Under the pieces are notes generated by a model that ran no database searches, had not been told where the DNA came from, and worked only from the letters and a program-made list of their open reading frames with translations. From Thermoflavifilum sp. (lineage in GTDB: Bacteria; Bacteroidota; Bacteroidia; Chitinophagales; Chitinophagaceae): a DNA stretch of 19,796 bases. Position 1 is the first letter of the stretch. Each line of letters opens with the position of its first letter. This document shows positions 1 through 6,332 of this stretch, piece by piece. The position numbers were made by a program, and so were the translations under genes. The stretch spans positions 1 to 19,796 of the forward strand of contig JADGHY010000009.1 of assembly GCA_019683625.1 (NCBI GenBank), written 5' to 3'.

Positions 1-1323
1 ATTCCCAATACTCCAAATGATTACTGAAGGATGATTGCGATCGCGCTGGATCATGCTTGTTAAATCATTCTGCCACTGATGATTAAAATACAGATGATAA
101 TCAAAAGGTGTTTTGGCATCCTGCCACATATCAAAAGCTTCATCAATCACCAGCATACCCAGGCTATCGCATGCTGCCAAAAACGCCGGTGAAGGCGGAT
201 TATGTGCACATCTGATGGCATTAAATCCATTGGCTTTCAGCAGGGCTACGCGACGTTGTTCTGCACGATCGAATGCGCGGGCACCCAGTGGACCATTATC
301 ATGATGCACACAACCGCCGTGCAGCTTAATGGGCTTTCCGTTTAACAAAAACCCCCTATGAGCATCAAAAGCAATAGTTCGGATGCCAAACTTAATATTT
401 TCCTGATCTATGCGTTGATCTTGCCGATAAACTTCCAACAAGGCCGAATATAGATGCGGCGAGTCAACCGACCAGAGGATAGGATGAGGAATCATGATTT
501 GCTGATCAATGCTTGTTTGCTGATGTGCAGGCAATGCATAAGCCGTATCTGTTTTAAGCACTTCCTGATGGGCCTGATTAAAAATATGTGTTACCAAATG
601 AAAACGGGCATCTGTTGTACCCACATTGGAAATCTGTGTCTGTATCTCAACCTTTGCCTGTTGAGGGCCCACATCCGCCGTAATAACGCGTACTCCCCAG
701 AGATCTATATGCAAAGGATCTACAAGCATTAACCACACATGCCGGTAAATACCCGATCCCGAATACCAACGGCTGTTCCAACCCTCATTTTTTACTTCCA
801 CCGCTACTACATTGCTTTTCCCCCACTGCACATATGGACTCATATCATACCAGAAACTGGTATATCCATAAGGATGATTACCCAGATGATGACCATTGAT
901 CCACACATCCGCATTCATATACACGCCTTCAAACAAAATCCAGACCTGCTTACCTTTTGCAGATAGGGGCAGTTGAAATGTTTTGCGATACCAGCCTGTT
1001 CCGCCGGTGGTAAATCCGCCACTCACCTGTGTGGCAGCATTGCTATCAAAAGGTGATGATTTACCCGGCAAATCTTCAATGCTCCAGTCATGTGGCAAAT
1101 CCAGCTTCCTCCAGCTATGGTCATCAAAATCGGGTTCTTGCGCTCCTTGCGCACCTCCCCGATGAAACCGCCAATCGCTATCGAATAATATTTTTTCCCG
1201 ACCCTGATGCACCATTATTTGCTGCGCATAAAGACGGATAGACAAGGTGATGCCAACGGCCACGCATGCTACTATGAGCAAACGGGTGTGAGGCAAGCTG
1301 GATGCAGAGAAAATGCGATACAT
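1..1323 (-). CDS. Glycoside hydrolase family 2 (beta-galactosidase-like), N-terminal part, runs off the left edge
   Basis: This is a secreted or periplasmic retaining glycosidase of family GH2, probably a beta-galactosidase or related exo-enzyme; the substrate cannot be read from this fragment. Residues 1-34 look like a signal peptide (hydrophobic LLIVACVAVGITLSI, then RLYA before QQ). A sugar-binding jelly-roll follows (about 45-200, with LPHDWSIEDLP, WYRKTF, WINGHHLG, WYSGSGIYRHVW), then an immunoglobulin-like domain (about 205-315). The TIM barrel starts near 320 with GFLLNGKPIKLHGGCVHHD, NAIRCAHNPPS and VIDEAFDMW. The fragment ends in RDRNHPSVIIWSIGN, so the next residue, outside the window, should be the acid/base glutamate. 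The frame is intact over 441 codons. The ATG at 1323 has only a weak AGCAGG upstream. The frame stays open upstream, and a GTG at 1413 is an alternative start that would add 30 residues including another hydrophobic stretch. Confidence 0.93.
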   Translation of the reverse strand, partial: MYRIFSASSLPHTRLLIVACVAVGITLSIRLYAQQIMVHQGREKILFDSDWRFHRGGAQGAQEPDFDDHSWRKLDLPHDWSIEDLPGKSSPFDSNAATQVSGGFTTGGTGWYRKTFQLPLSAKGKQVWILFEGVYMNADVWINGHHLGNHPYGYTSFWYDMSPYVQWGKSNVVAVEVKNEGWNSRWYSGSGIYRHVWLMLVDPLHIDLWGVRVITADVGPQQAKVEIQTQISNVGTTDARFHLVTHIFNQAHQEVLKTDTAYALPAHQQTSIDQQIMIPHPILWSVDSPHLYSALLEVYRQDQRIDQENIKFGIRTIAFDAHRGFLLNGKPIKLHGGCVHHDNGPLGARAFDRAEQRRVALLKANGFNAIRCAHNPPSPAFLAACDSLGMLVIDEAFDMWQDAKTPFDYHLYFNHQWQNDLTSMIQRDRNHPSVIIWSIGN

Positions 1324-1566
1324 ACCCTGCTTTTTAAATTTTTGTGTCAAAATAACAATTCCCACCCAGAAAAGAAAGCGCCTTGCAAAAGTTTTATTAG
1401 TGGTTATTTGCACTGAATAAAAGGATGCATTTCCGGAGATGAACGACCTGAGGAAGAAAGATTTCACGAATGAAGACTGCAGCGGCTTCCGCAGCGTATG
1501 CATTCAACTAAACAAGTACCCTCCTTTCTTGGCTAATCCAAAACAGAAGTATAACCAACCCTAAAC
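1324..1566. other. Intergenic stretch upstream of the GH2 gene, no gene seen
   Basis: I see no RNA gene and no convincing coding region here apart from the possible N-terminal extension of the GH2 frame up to a GTG at 1413. A partial -7-like element (AACTTTTG, one mismatch to TAnnTTTG) lies on the minus strand near 1390-1400, but no -33 box stands at the right distance. A short GCGG/CCGC hairpin near 1482-1492 is too small to call. Confidence 0.4.
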
Positions 1567-1602
1567 AAAAAAAGCAACAGCGAACGCCTTGATCGCCATT
1601 GC
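1567..1602 (-). terminator. Rho-independent terminator of the tRNA unit
   Basis: On the minus strand, GCAATGGCGA (1602-1593) pairs with TCGCTGTTGC (1583-1574) to give a 10-bp stem that includes two G-U pairs. The loop is 9 nt and the stem is followed directly by seven T (1573-1567). It starts 7 bases past the tRNA 3' end, so it should end the tRNA transcript and insulate the GH2 gene from it. Confidence 0.85.
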
Positions 1603-1609
1603 CTTGTTG

Positions 1610-1683
1610 TAGCGAGGATGGGAGTTGAACCCATGACCTCAGGGTTATGAATCCTGCGCTCTTACCAACTGAGCTACCTCGCC
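1610..1683 (-). tRNA. tRNA with CAU anticodon, probably elongator tRNA-Met
   Basis: The 74-nt cloverleaf is complete. The acceptor stem is GGCGAGG/CCTCGCT with a closing G1-U72 pair, followed by discriminator A73. The D-arm is GCTC/GAGC, the anticodon loop is TTCATAA, and the T-arm is ATGGG/CCCAT with loop TTCAACT. The anticodon stem has an A31-C39 apposition at its loop end. It lacks the C1-A72 mismatch and GGG:CCC anticodon stem of initiator tRNA, so elongator Met is most likely. A lysidine-modified tRNA-Ile(CAU) cannot be excluded by eye. CCA is not encoded (CAA follows A73), so the tail must be added by the CCA-adding enzyme. Confidence 0.95.
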
Positions 1684-1720
1684 AGCATCGTCCGCACCAG
1701 GGCGGAAATCAAATCGCCTG

Positions 1721-1752
1721 CAAAACTACATGTTTTCCATGTTGCACCCAAA
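1721..1752 (-). promoter_or_regulatory. Bacteroidota-type promoter of the tRNA gene
   Basis: On the minus strand a -33 TTTG (1752-1749) is followed by exactly 20 nt and a perfect -7 box TAGTTTTG (1728-1721, consensus TAnnTTTG). Transcription would begin near 1714 and give a leader of about 30 nt before the mature tRNA. The -33 box lies within 3 bp of the stop codon of the upstream hydrolase gene. Confidence 0.75.
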
Positions 1753-1754
1753 CC

Positions 1755-2366
1755 TTAGAGCACCTGAAAAGAAAGCAAATTCTGGTCGCCCAGATAAGCT
1801 TCCAGATAATCGCCTACTTCCACGGGTCCAACGCCTGCCGGTGTGCCTGTAAAAATAAGATCCCCAATATTCAGGGTGAAAAACCGCGAAGCATAACTGA
1901 TAATCTTGTCAAAACTAAAAAGCATATCCCGGGTATTGCCTTCCTGCACCACCTGTTCATTTTTCAGCAGCCGGAATGAAAGGTTTTGCAAATCCATCTG
2001 GGGCGTGATCGGAATAAAATCCCCCACAACAGTCGAATTGTCAAAAGCCTTGGAAATTTCCCATGGAAGGCCCTTTTCCATCAGGTTGCGCTGCAGATCC
2101 CGAGCAGTAAAATCAATGCCCACGGTAATACGATCATAATACCGATTGGCAAATTTCTCCTGAATATGTTTGCCATTTTTACAAACCCGAAGCACCAGTT
2201 CACATTCATAATGCAACTCTTCCGTAAAATCGGGATAGTAAAAAGGCTGATTGTTTTGCAACAAGGCCGTTTTCGGTTTCAAAAAGATGATCGGCTCTTT
2301 GGGTACTTCATGTTTCAGCTCCTGGGCATGATCAGCATAATTGCGCCCTACGCAAATGATCTTCAT
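1755..2366 (-). CDS. Fumarylacetoacetate hydrolase-family protein, FAHD1-like
   Basis: This is a small single-domain FAH-fold enzyme of 203 aa, the length of the FAHD1 type. Members of that group cleave or decarboxylate short 2-oxo acids such as acylpyruvates or oxaloacetate using a bound Mg2+ or Mn2+. Visible motifs are GRNYADH (7-13), IIFLKPKTAL (26-35) and the metal ligands Glu54 and Glu56 in HYECEL plus Asp85 in GIDFTARD. GLPWEISKAFD (99-109) and the closing FTGTPAGVGPVEVGD (172-186) also fit. The same core also occurs in hydroxyhepta-dienedioate isomerases, so the substrate is open. The gene starts 39 bp after the pth stop on the same strand and has no clear promoter of its own, so co-transcription with pth is likely. 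The start is the only ATG consistent with the conserved N-terminal strand MKIICVGRNY. Confidence 0.92.
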   Translation of the reverse strand: MKIICVGRNYADHAQELKHEVPKEPIIFLKPKTALLQNNQPFYYPDFTEELHYECELVLRVCKNGKHIQEKFANRYYDRITVGIDFTARDLQRNLMEKGLPWEISKAFDNSTVVGDFIPITPQMDLQNLSFRLLKNEQVVQEGNTRDMLFSFDKIISYASRFFTLNIGDLIFTGTPAGVGPVEVGDYLEAYLGDQNLLSFQVL

Positions 2367-2405
2367 ACTTTTTGAAATTTAGGGTTATCCAAATAAAAGT
2401 TTAAT

Positions 2406-2999
2406 TTAAGAAGATGTTCCATTTCCCAGTTTGACCTTCCTGGCATTAAAATCAGTCATAGTTGCTTCAATGCCTCTGCTTACAAAGCTTTCCAGGATAT
2501 CCACACAAAGCATAATTTTTTTCTGCACCATTTCTTCTTCCTCCGGTTTCCATTTCCCCAACACATATTCCACCTGATGTCCTTTGGGATAATCTTGCCC
2601 GATACCAAATCGCAATCTTGCAAATTGCTGCGTGCCAAGCGTTTCCTGAATATGTTTTAATCCATTATGCCCACCATCGCTTCCACCAGGCCGCAATCGC
2701 ACCGTATCCAGGGGCAAAGCAATATCATCAACCACGACCAACAAATGGGCTAATGGAATTTTTTCCTTATCCATCCAATATTTCACGGCCTTTCCACTCA
2801 AATTTACATAGGTGGTTGGTTTAAGTAAAATCAGCCGTTTGCCTTTCCAGCTACCTTCTGCCCGATCAGCATACCGGCTTGACTGAAATACCCAACCATG
2901 CCTGGCTGCCAGGGCATCCACCACATCAAACCCGATGTTGTGCCGGGTATGCACATAAGCTTCTCCGACATTGCCAATACCCACAATCAAATATTTCAT
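2406..2999 (-). CDS. pth: Peptidyl-tRNA hydrolase
   Basis: Pth cleaves the ester bond of peptidyl-tRNAs that drop off stalled ribosomes and so recycles tRNA in the cytoplasm. The 197-aa protein has the usual length and all catalytic positions: Asn10 (GIGNVG, where GLGNPG is commonest), His20 (TRHNIGF), Asn66 (TTYVNLSG), Asp91 (VVVDDIALP) and Asn112 (GGSDGGHNGLK). I place the start at the ATG at 2999, because an AGGA lies three bases before it and the family begins with MKYLIVG. The longer frame to 3017 starts at TTG and only adds QNSGS-type residues with no family support. It is the third member of a prs-ctc-pth linkage that here is interrupted by a permease gene. Confidence 0.96.
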   Translation of the reverse strand: MKYLIVGIGNVGEAYVHTRHNIGFDVVDALAARHGWVFQSSRYADRAEGSWKGKRLILLKPTTYVNLSGKAVKYWMDKEKIPLAHLLVVVDDIALPLDTVRLRPGGSDGGHNGLKHIQETLGTQQFARLRFGIGQDYPKGHQVEYVLGKWKPEEEEMVQKKIMLCVDILESFVSRGIEATMTDFNARKVKLGNGTSS

Positions 3000-3057
3000 G
3001 GATCCTGAATTTTGCAAACCCAGCAGCCTTCCGTTTTATGCTTTCCGAACAAGCGAA

Positions 3058-3065
3058 CAAAAATA
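3058..3065 (-). promoter_or_regulatory. Possible -7 box upstream of pth
   Basis: TATTTTTG on the minus strand matches TAnnTTTG perfectly and lies about 59 bp before the pth ATG, in the gap after the permease gene. No TTG is found about 20 nt further upstream and the stretch is T-rich, so this may be chance. If real it would let pth and the hydrolase gene be transcribed independently of the permease. Confidence 0.35.
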
Positions 3066-3109
3066 AAAAATCCCTATTTGCTTTTCTGTATCCTTTTTGC
3101 TCACAGCCC

Positions 3110-4540
3110 TTATGTTTGGTGTTCCTTCGGGGATGAAACCTGCTGACTTTGCTGCTGCCATTTGCTGCGCCAAGGCTTGATGAAATAAAACACAACTATG
3201 CCGGCGGCAATCATGATCAGGCCCGAAACAGCAAATTTCCACCCCGTAGAAATAAACACGATCACCCAGGCCAGAATAGAAAGACATAAAGGAAGCGGAT
3301 ATGCTAACATACGATAGGGGAAATGCCGGCGATCTAAACGCCGGTGCAACAACCAGAGGCCAACGGCTTGTCCAATAAACTGTATCAGAATGCGCATGGC
3401 TAAAATGGCACTGATCACCTGTTCAATCCGGAATAACAGGCTGAAGAGAAAAGCCAATGCACTGAGCATGAGCAAGGAAATATGCGGAAAATGCCTGGTG
3501 GGATGAGTTCGGGCAAACAACGGGAAAAAATATCCATCCAGGGCAGCGGCATAAGGTACACGCGAGTAACCCAGCATTAAAGAAAATAAGGAGGAAAAGG
3601 CAATCCACAAAATGAGCAAAGTGGCCAGCCGTGCCCAGGATGAGCCAAACAACTGTTCAATGAAAAAGCTTACCATCAACCCATTATGCGGCGCATGAGG
3701 CCAACGCCCCTGGGCCAGGCTGATATTCATCAGCAGGTATAACAAAGCTACCCCGGCAATGGACAGTTGAATGCTGCGGGGAATATTGCGCGCCGGATGC
3801 TTGATTTCCGCTCCAAGGTGACAAACATTGTAATACCCCAGGTAGGAATACATAGCCTGAACGGTGGCATGCCCCAATGCCATCCATGCGCCTGCTCCCC
3901 AGAAGCTACCCCGGAAATCAAGTCCTTGCACCCGATGATGCAAGTGCACACTCCACAACCCTCCCCCGATGATCCAGATCATCGTGAGCATCACCCCGAT
4001 CCAGAGCCAGACAGAAATTTTGCCTACGGCCTCTATGCGCCGATACAAAAGCAAGGTCATGCAAACAATCACAGCGGCAGAAAGCATTTTTTGACCCCAA
4101 AATCCCAGTGGCAATAAATATCCGGCATACTGGGCAAAGCCAATGGACGCCGAGGCTGCCACCAGCGGTGCCTGTACCATAGTCTGCCAGACAAATAAAA
4201 AAGGCATGAGTTTACCCCAGGAATAAGCCCCATAAGCTGCTTTTAAAAACTGATAACTTCCTCCCGCCAAAGGAAAGGCAGCCCCTAATTCAGACCAGAC
4301 AAGGCCATCCAGCGCAGCAATGAGTGCCCCTGCCAGCCAGGGAATCAAAAACCAGCCGCTGCCCAGCTGCTGCATGATTAATGGCATCACAATGAAGGGG
4401 CCGATGCCAATCATCTCGATCATGTTGATGCTGGTGGCCTGCCAGAGACTTACGGCCCTGTGCAAACCCGATGCAGAGTTACCGGACGAGGCAGTTTCCC
4501 CCGAGGCTGAAAAAGCATCTGAAGCGTGATGATGAGCCAT
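3110..4540 (-). CDS. APC-family amino-acid permease
   Basis: This 476-aa inner-membrane protein has about twelve hydrophobic segments and belongs to the amino acid-polyamine-organocation superfamily, which carries amino acids or related amines by symport or exchange. The TM1 substrate-binding turn is GIGPF (45-49) and the loop after TM2 reads SELGAAFPLAGGSYQFLKAAYG. Later signatures are GAEIKHPARNIPRSI and GYSRVPYAAALDGYFFPLFAR. The substrate cannot be deduced. The first 28 residues are a soluble Ser/Ala/His-rich tail, and the last 20 are charged and Gln-rich. I use the ATG at 4540; the frame runs five codons further to a TTG inside the preceding terminator, which is unlikely. The gene stands between ctc and pth, which are usually neighbours, with a terminator immediately before it and only 13 bases from that T-run to the start codon. 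Confidence 0.9.
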   Translation of the reverse strand: MAHHHASDAFSASGETASSGNSASGLHRAVSLWQATSINMIEMIGIGPFIVMPLIMQQLGSGWFLIPWLAGALIAALDGLVWSELGAAFPLAGGSYQFLKAAYGAYSWGKLMPFLFVWQTMVQAPLVAASASIGFAQYAGYLLPLGFWGQKMLSAAVIVCMTLLLYRRIEAVGKISVWLWIGVMLTMIWIIGGGLWSVHLHHRVQGLDFRGSFWGAGAWMALGHATVQAMYSYLGYYNVCHLGAEIKHPARNIPRSIQLSIAGVALLYLLMNISLAQGRWPHAPHNGLMVSFFIEQLFGSSWARLATLLILWIAFSSLFSLMLGYSRVPYAAALDGYFFPLFARTHPTRHFPHISLLMLSALAFLFSLLFRIEQVISAILAMRILIQFIGQAVGLWLLHRRLDRRHFPYRMLAYPLPLCLSILAWVIVFISTGWKFAVSGLIMIAAGIVVFYFIKPWRSKWQQQSQQVSSPKEHQT

Positions 4541-4553
4541 TCCAGAAATGTCC

Positions 4554-4595
4554 AAAAAAATAAAGGCTGATGAAAGAGATTCCCCTCATCAGCCT
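4554..4595 (-). terminator. Strong rho-independent terminator after ctc
   Basis: On the minus strand AGGCTGATGA (4595-4586) pairs perfectly with TCATCAGCCT (4573-4564) around a 12-nt loop, followed by TTATTTTTTT (4563-4554). It lies 21 bp after the ctc stop and 13 bp before the permease ATG, so it should end the prs-ctc transcript. Any read-through would feed the permease gene. Confidence 0.9.
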
Positions 4596-4615
4596 GCCTG
4601 TGTTTTCAAATCAGG

Positions 4616-5206
4616 TTAGGATTGCGGAGCTGCTGTGGCTTCTTCCTGGCGTAGGGCTCTGGTGGTGACCACAGTTGCGAGGGGGATGCGCGGCGCATGC
4701 AGGATTTCCACATTTTCCACCTGCACATCTTCCACCCGGATATTCTGATTTAAGCCCAGTTGCTCCAGGTTTACCTCGATGTGCTCCTTCAGGTAACGCG
4801 GATAAGTGCGCACTTTCAGCGCCTTCATTTTCACCACCAGCTTGCCTCCCTGTTTCACCCCTTCAGGCGTTCCGGTAAACAGAATAGGCAGCGTGACCGT
4901 CACCTTCCGGTCTTCATTCAACTGCAGAAAATCCACATGCATCAACTCATCGGTAAGCGGATCGAATTGGCGGTCTTTCAGCACACAACGATAGGAATGG
5001 CCATTCACCCGCAGCTCGGCAAGCTGAAATTCAGAAGTGTAGATCAGGGGTTTAAATGCCTTTGCCGGAGCATAAAAATGGATATTCTCAGCGCCACCAT
5101 AAATCACTCCAGGCACCAGCCCTTGTTTCCGCAACTGGTGCAGGGCACTTTTGCTTCCCAGCGTTTCCGGAGCCCTGAGCTGTCCTTCGATGACAATTGT
5201 TTTCAT
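4616..5206 (-). CDS. rplY: 50S ribosomal protein L25, long Ctc form
   Basis: This 5S rRNA-binding protein of the large ribosomal subunit is of the long CTC/TL5 type: 196 aa, compared with about 94 aa for E. coli L25. Residues 1-92 form the RNA-binding L25 domain (GSKSALHQLRKQGLVPGVIYG at 17-37, DPLTDELMHVDFLQL at 82-96). Residues from about 97 to 185 form the extra beta-rich domain (PILFTGTPEGVKQGGKL, HIEVNLEQLGLNQNIRVED). The tail is Ala/Gln-rich. In Bacillus the orthologue ctc is a general stress gene next to prs and pth. Here it starts 21 bp after prs with no terminator or promoter between, so the two form one transcript that ends at the hairpin at 4554-4595. The ATG at 5206 has no clear Shine-Dalgarno site, as is common in this phylum. 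Confidence 0.95.
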   Translation of the reverse strand: MKTIVIEGQLRAPETLGSKSALHQLRKQGLVPGVIYGGAENIHFYAPAKAFKPLIYTSEFQLAELRVNGHSYRCVLKDRQFDPLTDELMHVDFLQLNEDRKVTVTLPILFTGTPEGVKQGGKLVVKMKALKVRTYPRYLKEHIEVNLEQLGLNQNIRVEDVQVENVEILHAPRIPLATVVTTRALRQEEATAAPQS

Positions 5207-5227
5207 ATTTGCTTATTTAAAAATCCT

Positions 5228-6178
5228 TTACAGATTTCTGCGCTGGCTGTGGATAAACAGGCTGGTAATTGACTTGTTTTCATAAGCATTGCGAATGGCA
5301 ACTGCAAACAGTTCTGACACGCTCACCACCTCAATCTTGGAACATTGTTTTTTCAGGGGAATGGTATCACAAACCACCAATTGTTCCAATGCTGAATTTT
5401 CCAGGTTTTCATACGCATTTCCACTCAATACCGGATGCGTACAAAAAGCCCGAACGGTTCGGGCTCCCTTTTCTTTCAGCAAGGCCGCAGATTTGCAGAG
5501 TGTGCCTGCCGTATCCACAATATCGTCAATGATCACGATATCCCGATCCTTTACGTCGCCGATTACCACCATGCTGGCAATCTCATTGGCCCGCTTCCGG
5601 TGCTTGTCACAAATCACCATGTCGGCATTAAAATAGGAGGCCACCTCACGCACACGATTGGTGCTTCCCACATCGGGGGACGCAAAGGTAAGATTTTCCA
5701 GATTAAGGCTTTCAATATAAGGGATAAAAATAGCCGAGCTATCCAGATGATCCACCGGAATATCAAAGAATCCCTGGATTTGAGGCGCATGCAAATCCAT
5801 GGTGATGATGCGATTGGCACCTGCAGCCACAAGCATGTTGGCCACCAGCTTGGAACCAATGGCCACCCTTGGCTTATCTTTCCGATCCTGGCGGGCATAG
5901 CCAAAATAGGGAATCACGGCGGTAATATACCCTGCAGAAGCACGGCGGGCGGCATCAATCATCAGCAACAGCTCCATCAGATTATCGGCCGGAGCACAGG
6001 TGCTTTGTACCAAAAACACATAATCACCCCGAATGCTTTCCAAAAAAATGGGCTGGATTTCCCCATCACTGAATTGCTCAATCTTAATTTTGCCTAAGCC
6101 ATTTCCGTAATGCGCAGCAATTTTTTCGGCCAGATAGCGAGAGCGCGTGCCGGAGAAAATTTTTACGTTGGGTTGCAT
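5228..6178 (-). CDS. prs: Ribose-phosphate pyrophosphokinase (PRPP synthetase)
   Basis: Prs transfers the pyrophosphate of ATP to ribose 5-phosphate. The product PRPP feeds purine, pyrimidine, NAD, histidine and tryptophan synthesis in the cytoplasm. The 316-aa class I enzyme shows FSDGEIQ (36-42), the catalytic flexible loop YARQDRKDKPR (94-104) and the histidine of MDLHAPQIQGFFDIP (127-141). The PRPP-binding loop is IIDDIVDTAGT (216-226). Start and length agree with the family (MQPNVKIFSGTRS). It heads the minus-strand unit prs-ctc, and a matching promoter lies 20 bp upstream. One small variation is DVGS in place of the commoner DVGG at 169-172. Confidence 0.98.
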   Translation of the reverse strand: MQPNVKIFSGTRSRYLAEKIAAHYGNGLGKIKIEQFSDGEIQPIFLESIRGDYVFLVQSTCAPADNLMELLLMIDAARRASAGYITAVIPYFGYARQDRKDKPRVAIGSKLVANMLVAAGANRIITMDLHAPQIQGFFDIPVDHLDSSAIFIPYIESLNLENLTFASPDVGSTNRVREVASYFNADMVICDKHRKRANEIASMVVIGDVKDRDIVIIDDIVDTAGTLCKSAALLKEKGARTVRAFCTHPVLSGNAYENLENSALEQLVVCDTIPLKKQCSKIEVVSVSELFAVAIRNAYENKSITSLFIHSQRRNL

Positions 6179-6197
6179 GGAAGAAGCAAGTGAGCGG

Positions 6198-6228
6198 CAA
6201 AATTAACAAACCTCACGGGATTGCCCAA
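6198..6228 (-). promoter_or_regulatory. Promoter of prs-ctc
   Basis: On the minus strand a TTG (6228-6226) is followed by 20 nt and the perfect -7 box TAATTTTG (6205-6198). Transcription would begin near 6191 and leave a leader of only about 13 nt before the prs ATG at 6178. The region is shared with the divergent dprA promoter. Confidence 0.75.
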
Positions 6229-6266
6229 TTATCCTGACAGAACATCCAAACAGGCCTGAGCTCTCA

Positions 6267-6297
6267 TTGCACATGTAAGCCATCCAGATTATTTTTG
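6267..6297 (+). promoter_or_regulatory. Promoter of dprA
   Basis: TTG (6267-6269) is followed by 20 nt and the perfect -7 box TATTTTTG (6290-6297). Transcription would start near 6304, about 29 nt before the dprA ATG at 6333. Its start and the prs promoter face away from each other, with about 40 bp between the two -33 elements. Confidence 0.75.
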
Positions 6298-6332
6298 ATG
6301 CTCAATCATTGCTTACCCTTTGGCTTTTTCTT

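Noticed and set aside
454..1416. Several plus-strand frames of 60-92 codons at the left end
   Set aside because: They are complements of the GH2 coding region, which reads unbroken on the minus strand for 441 codons with clear GH2 motifs.
1482..1492. GCGG/CCGC hairpin upstream of the GH2 gene
   Set aside because: Only four base pairs with a 3-nt loop, no T-run, and an A-A mismatch directly below.
1640..1656. A31-C39 mismatch in the tRNA anticodon stem as a sign of a defective tRNA
   Set aside because: All other stems pair well, an A-C apposition next to the loop is tolerated, and from memory similar tRNA-Met genes occur in this phylum. A complete promoter and terminator flank the gene.
5435..6097. 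Plus-strand frame of 220 codons opposite prs
   Set aside because: prs is certain on the minus strand, and the shadow protein is His/Ile-rich without domain features.
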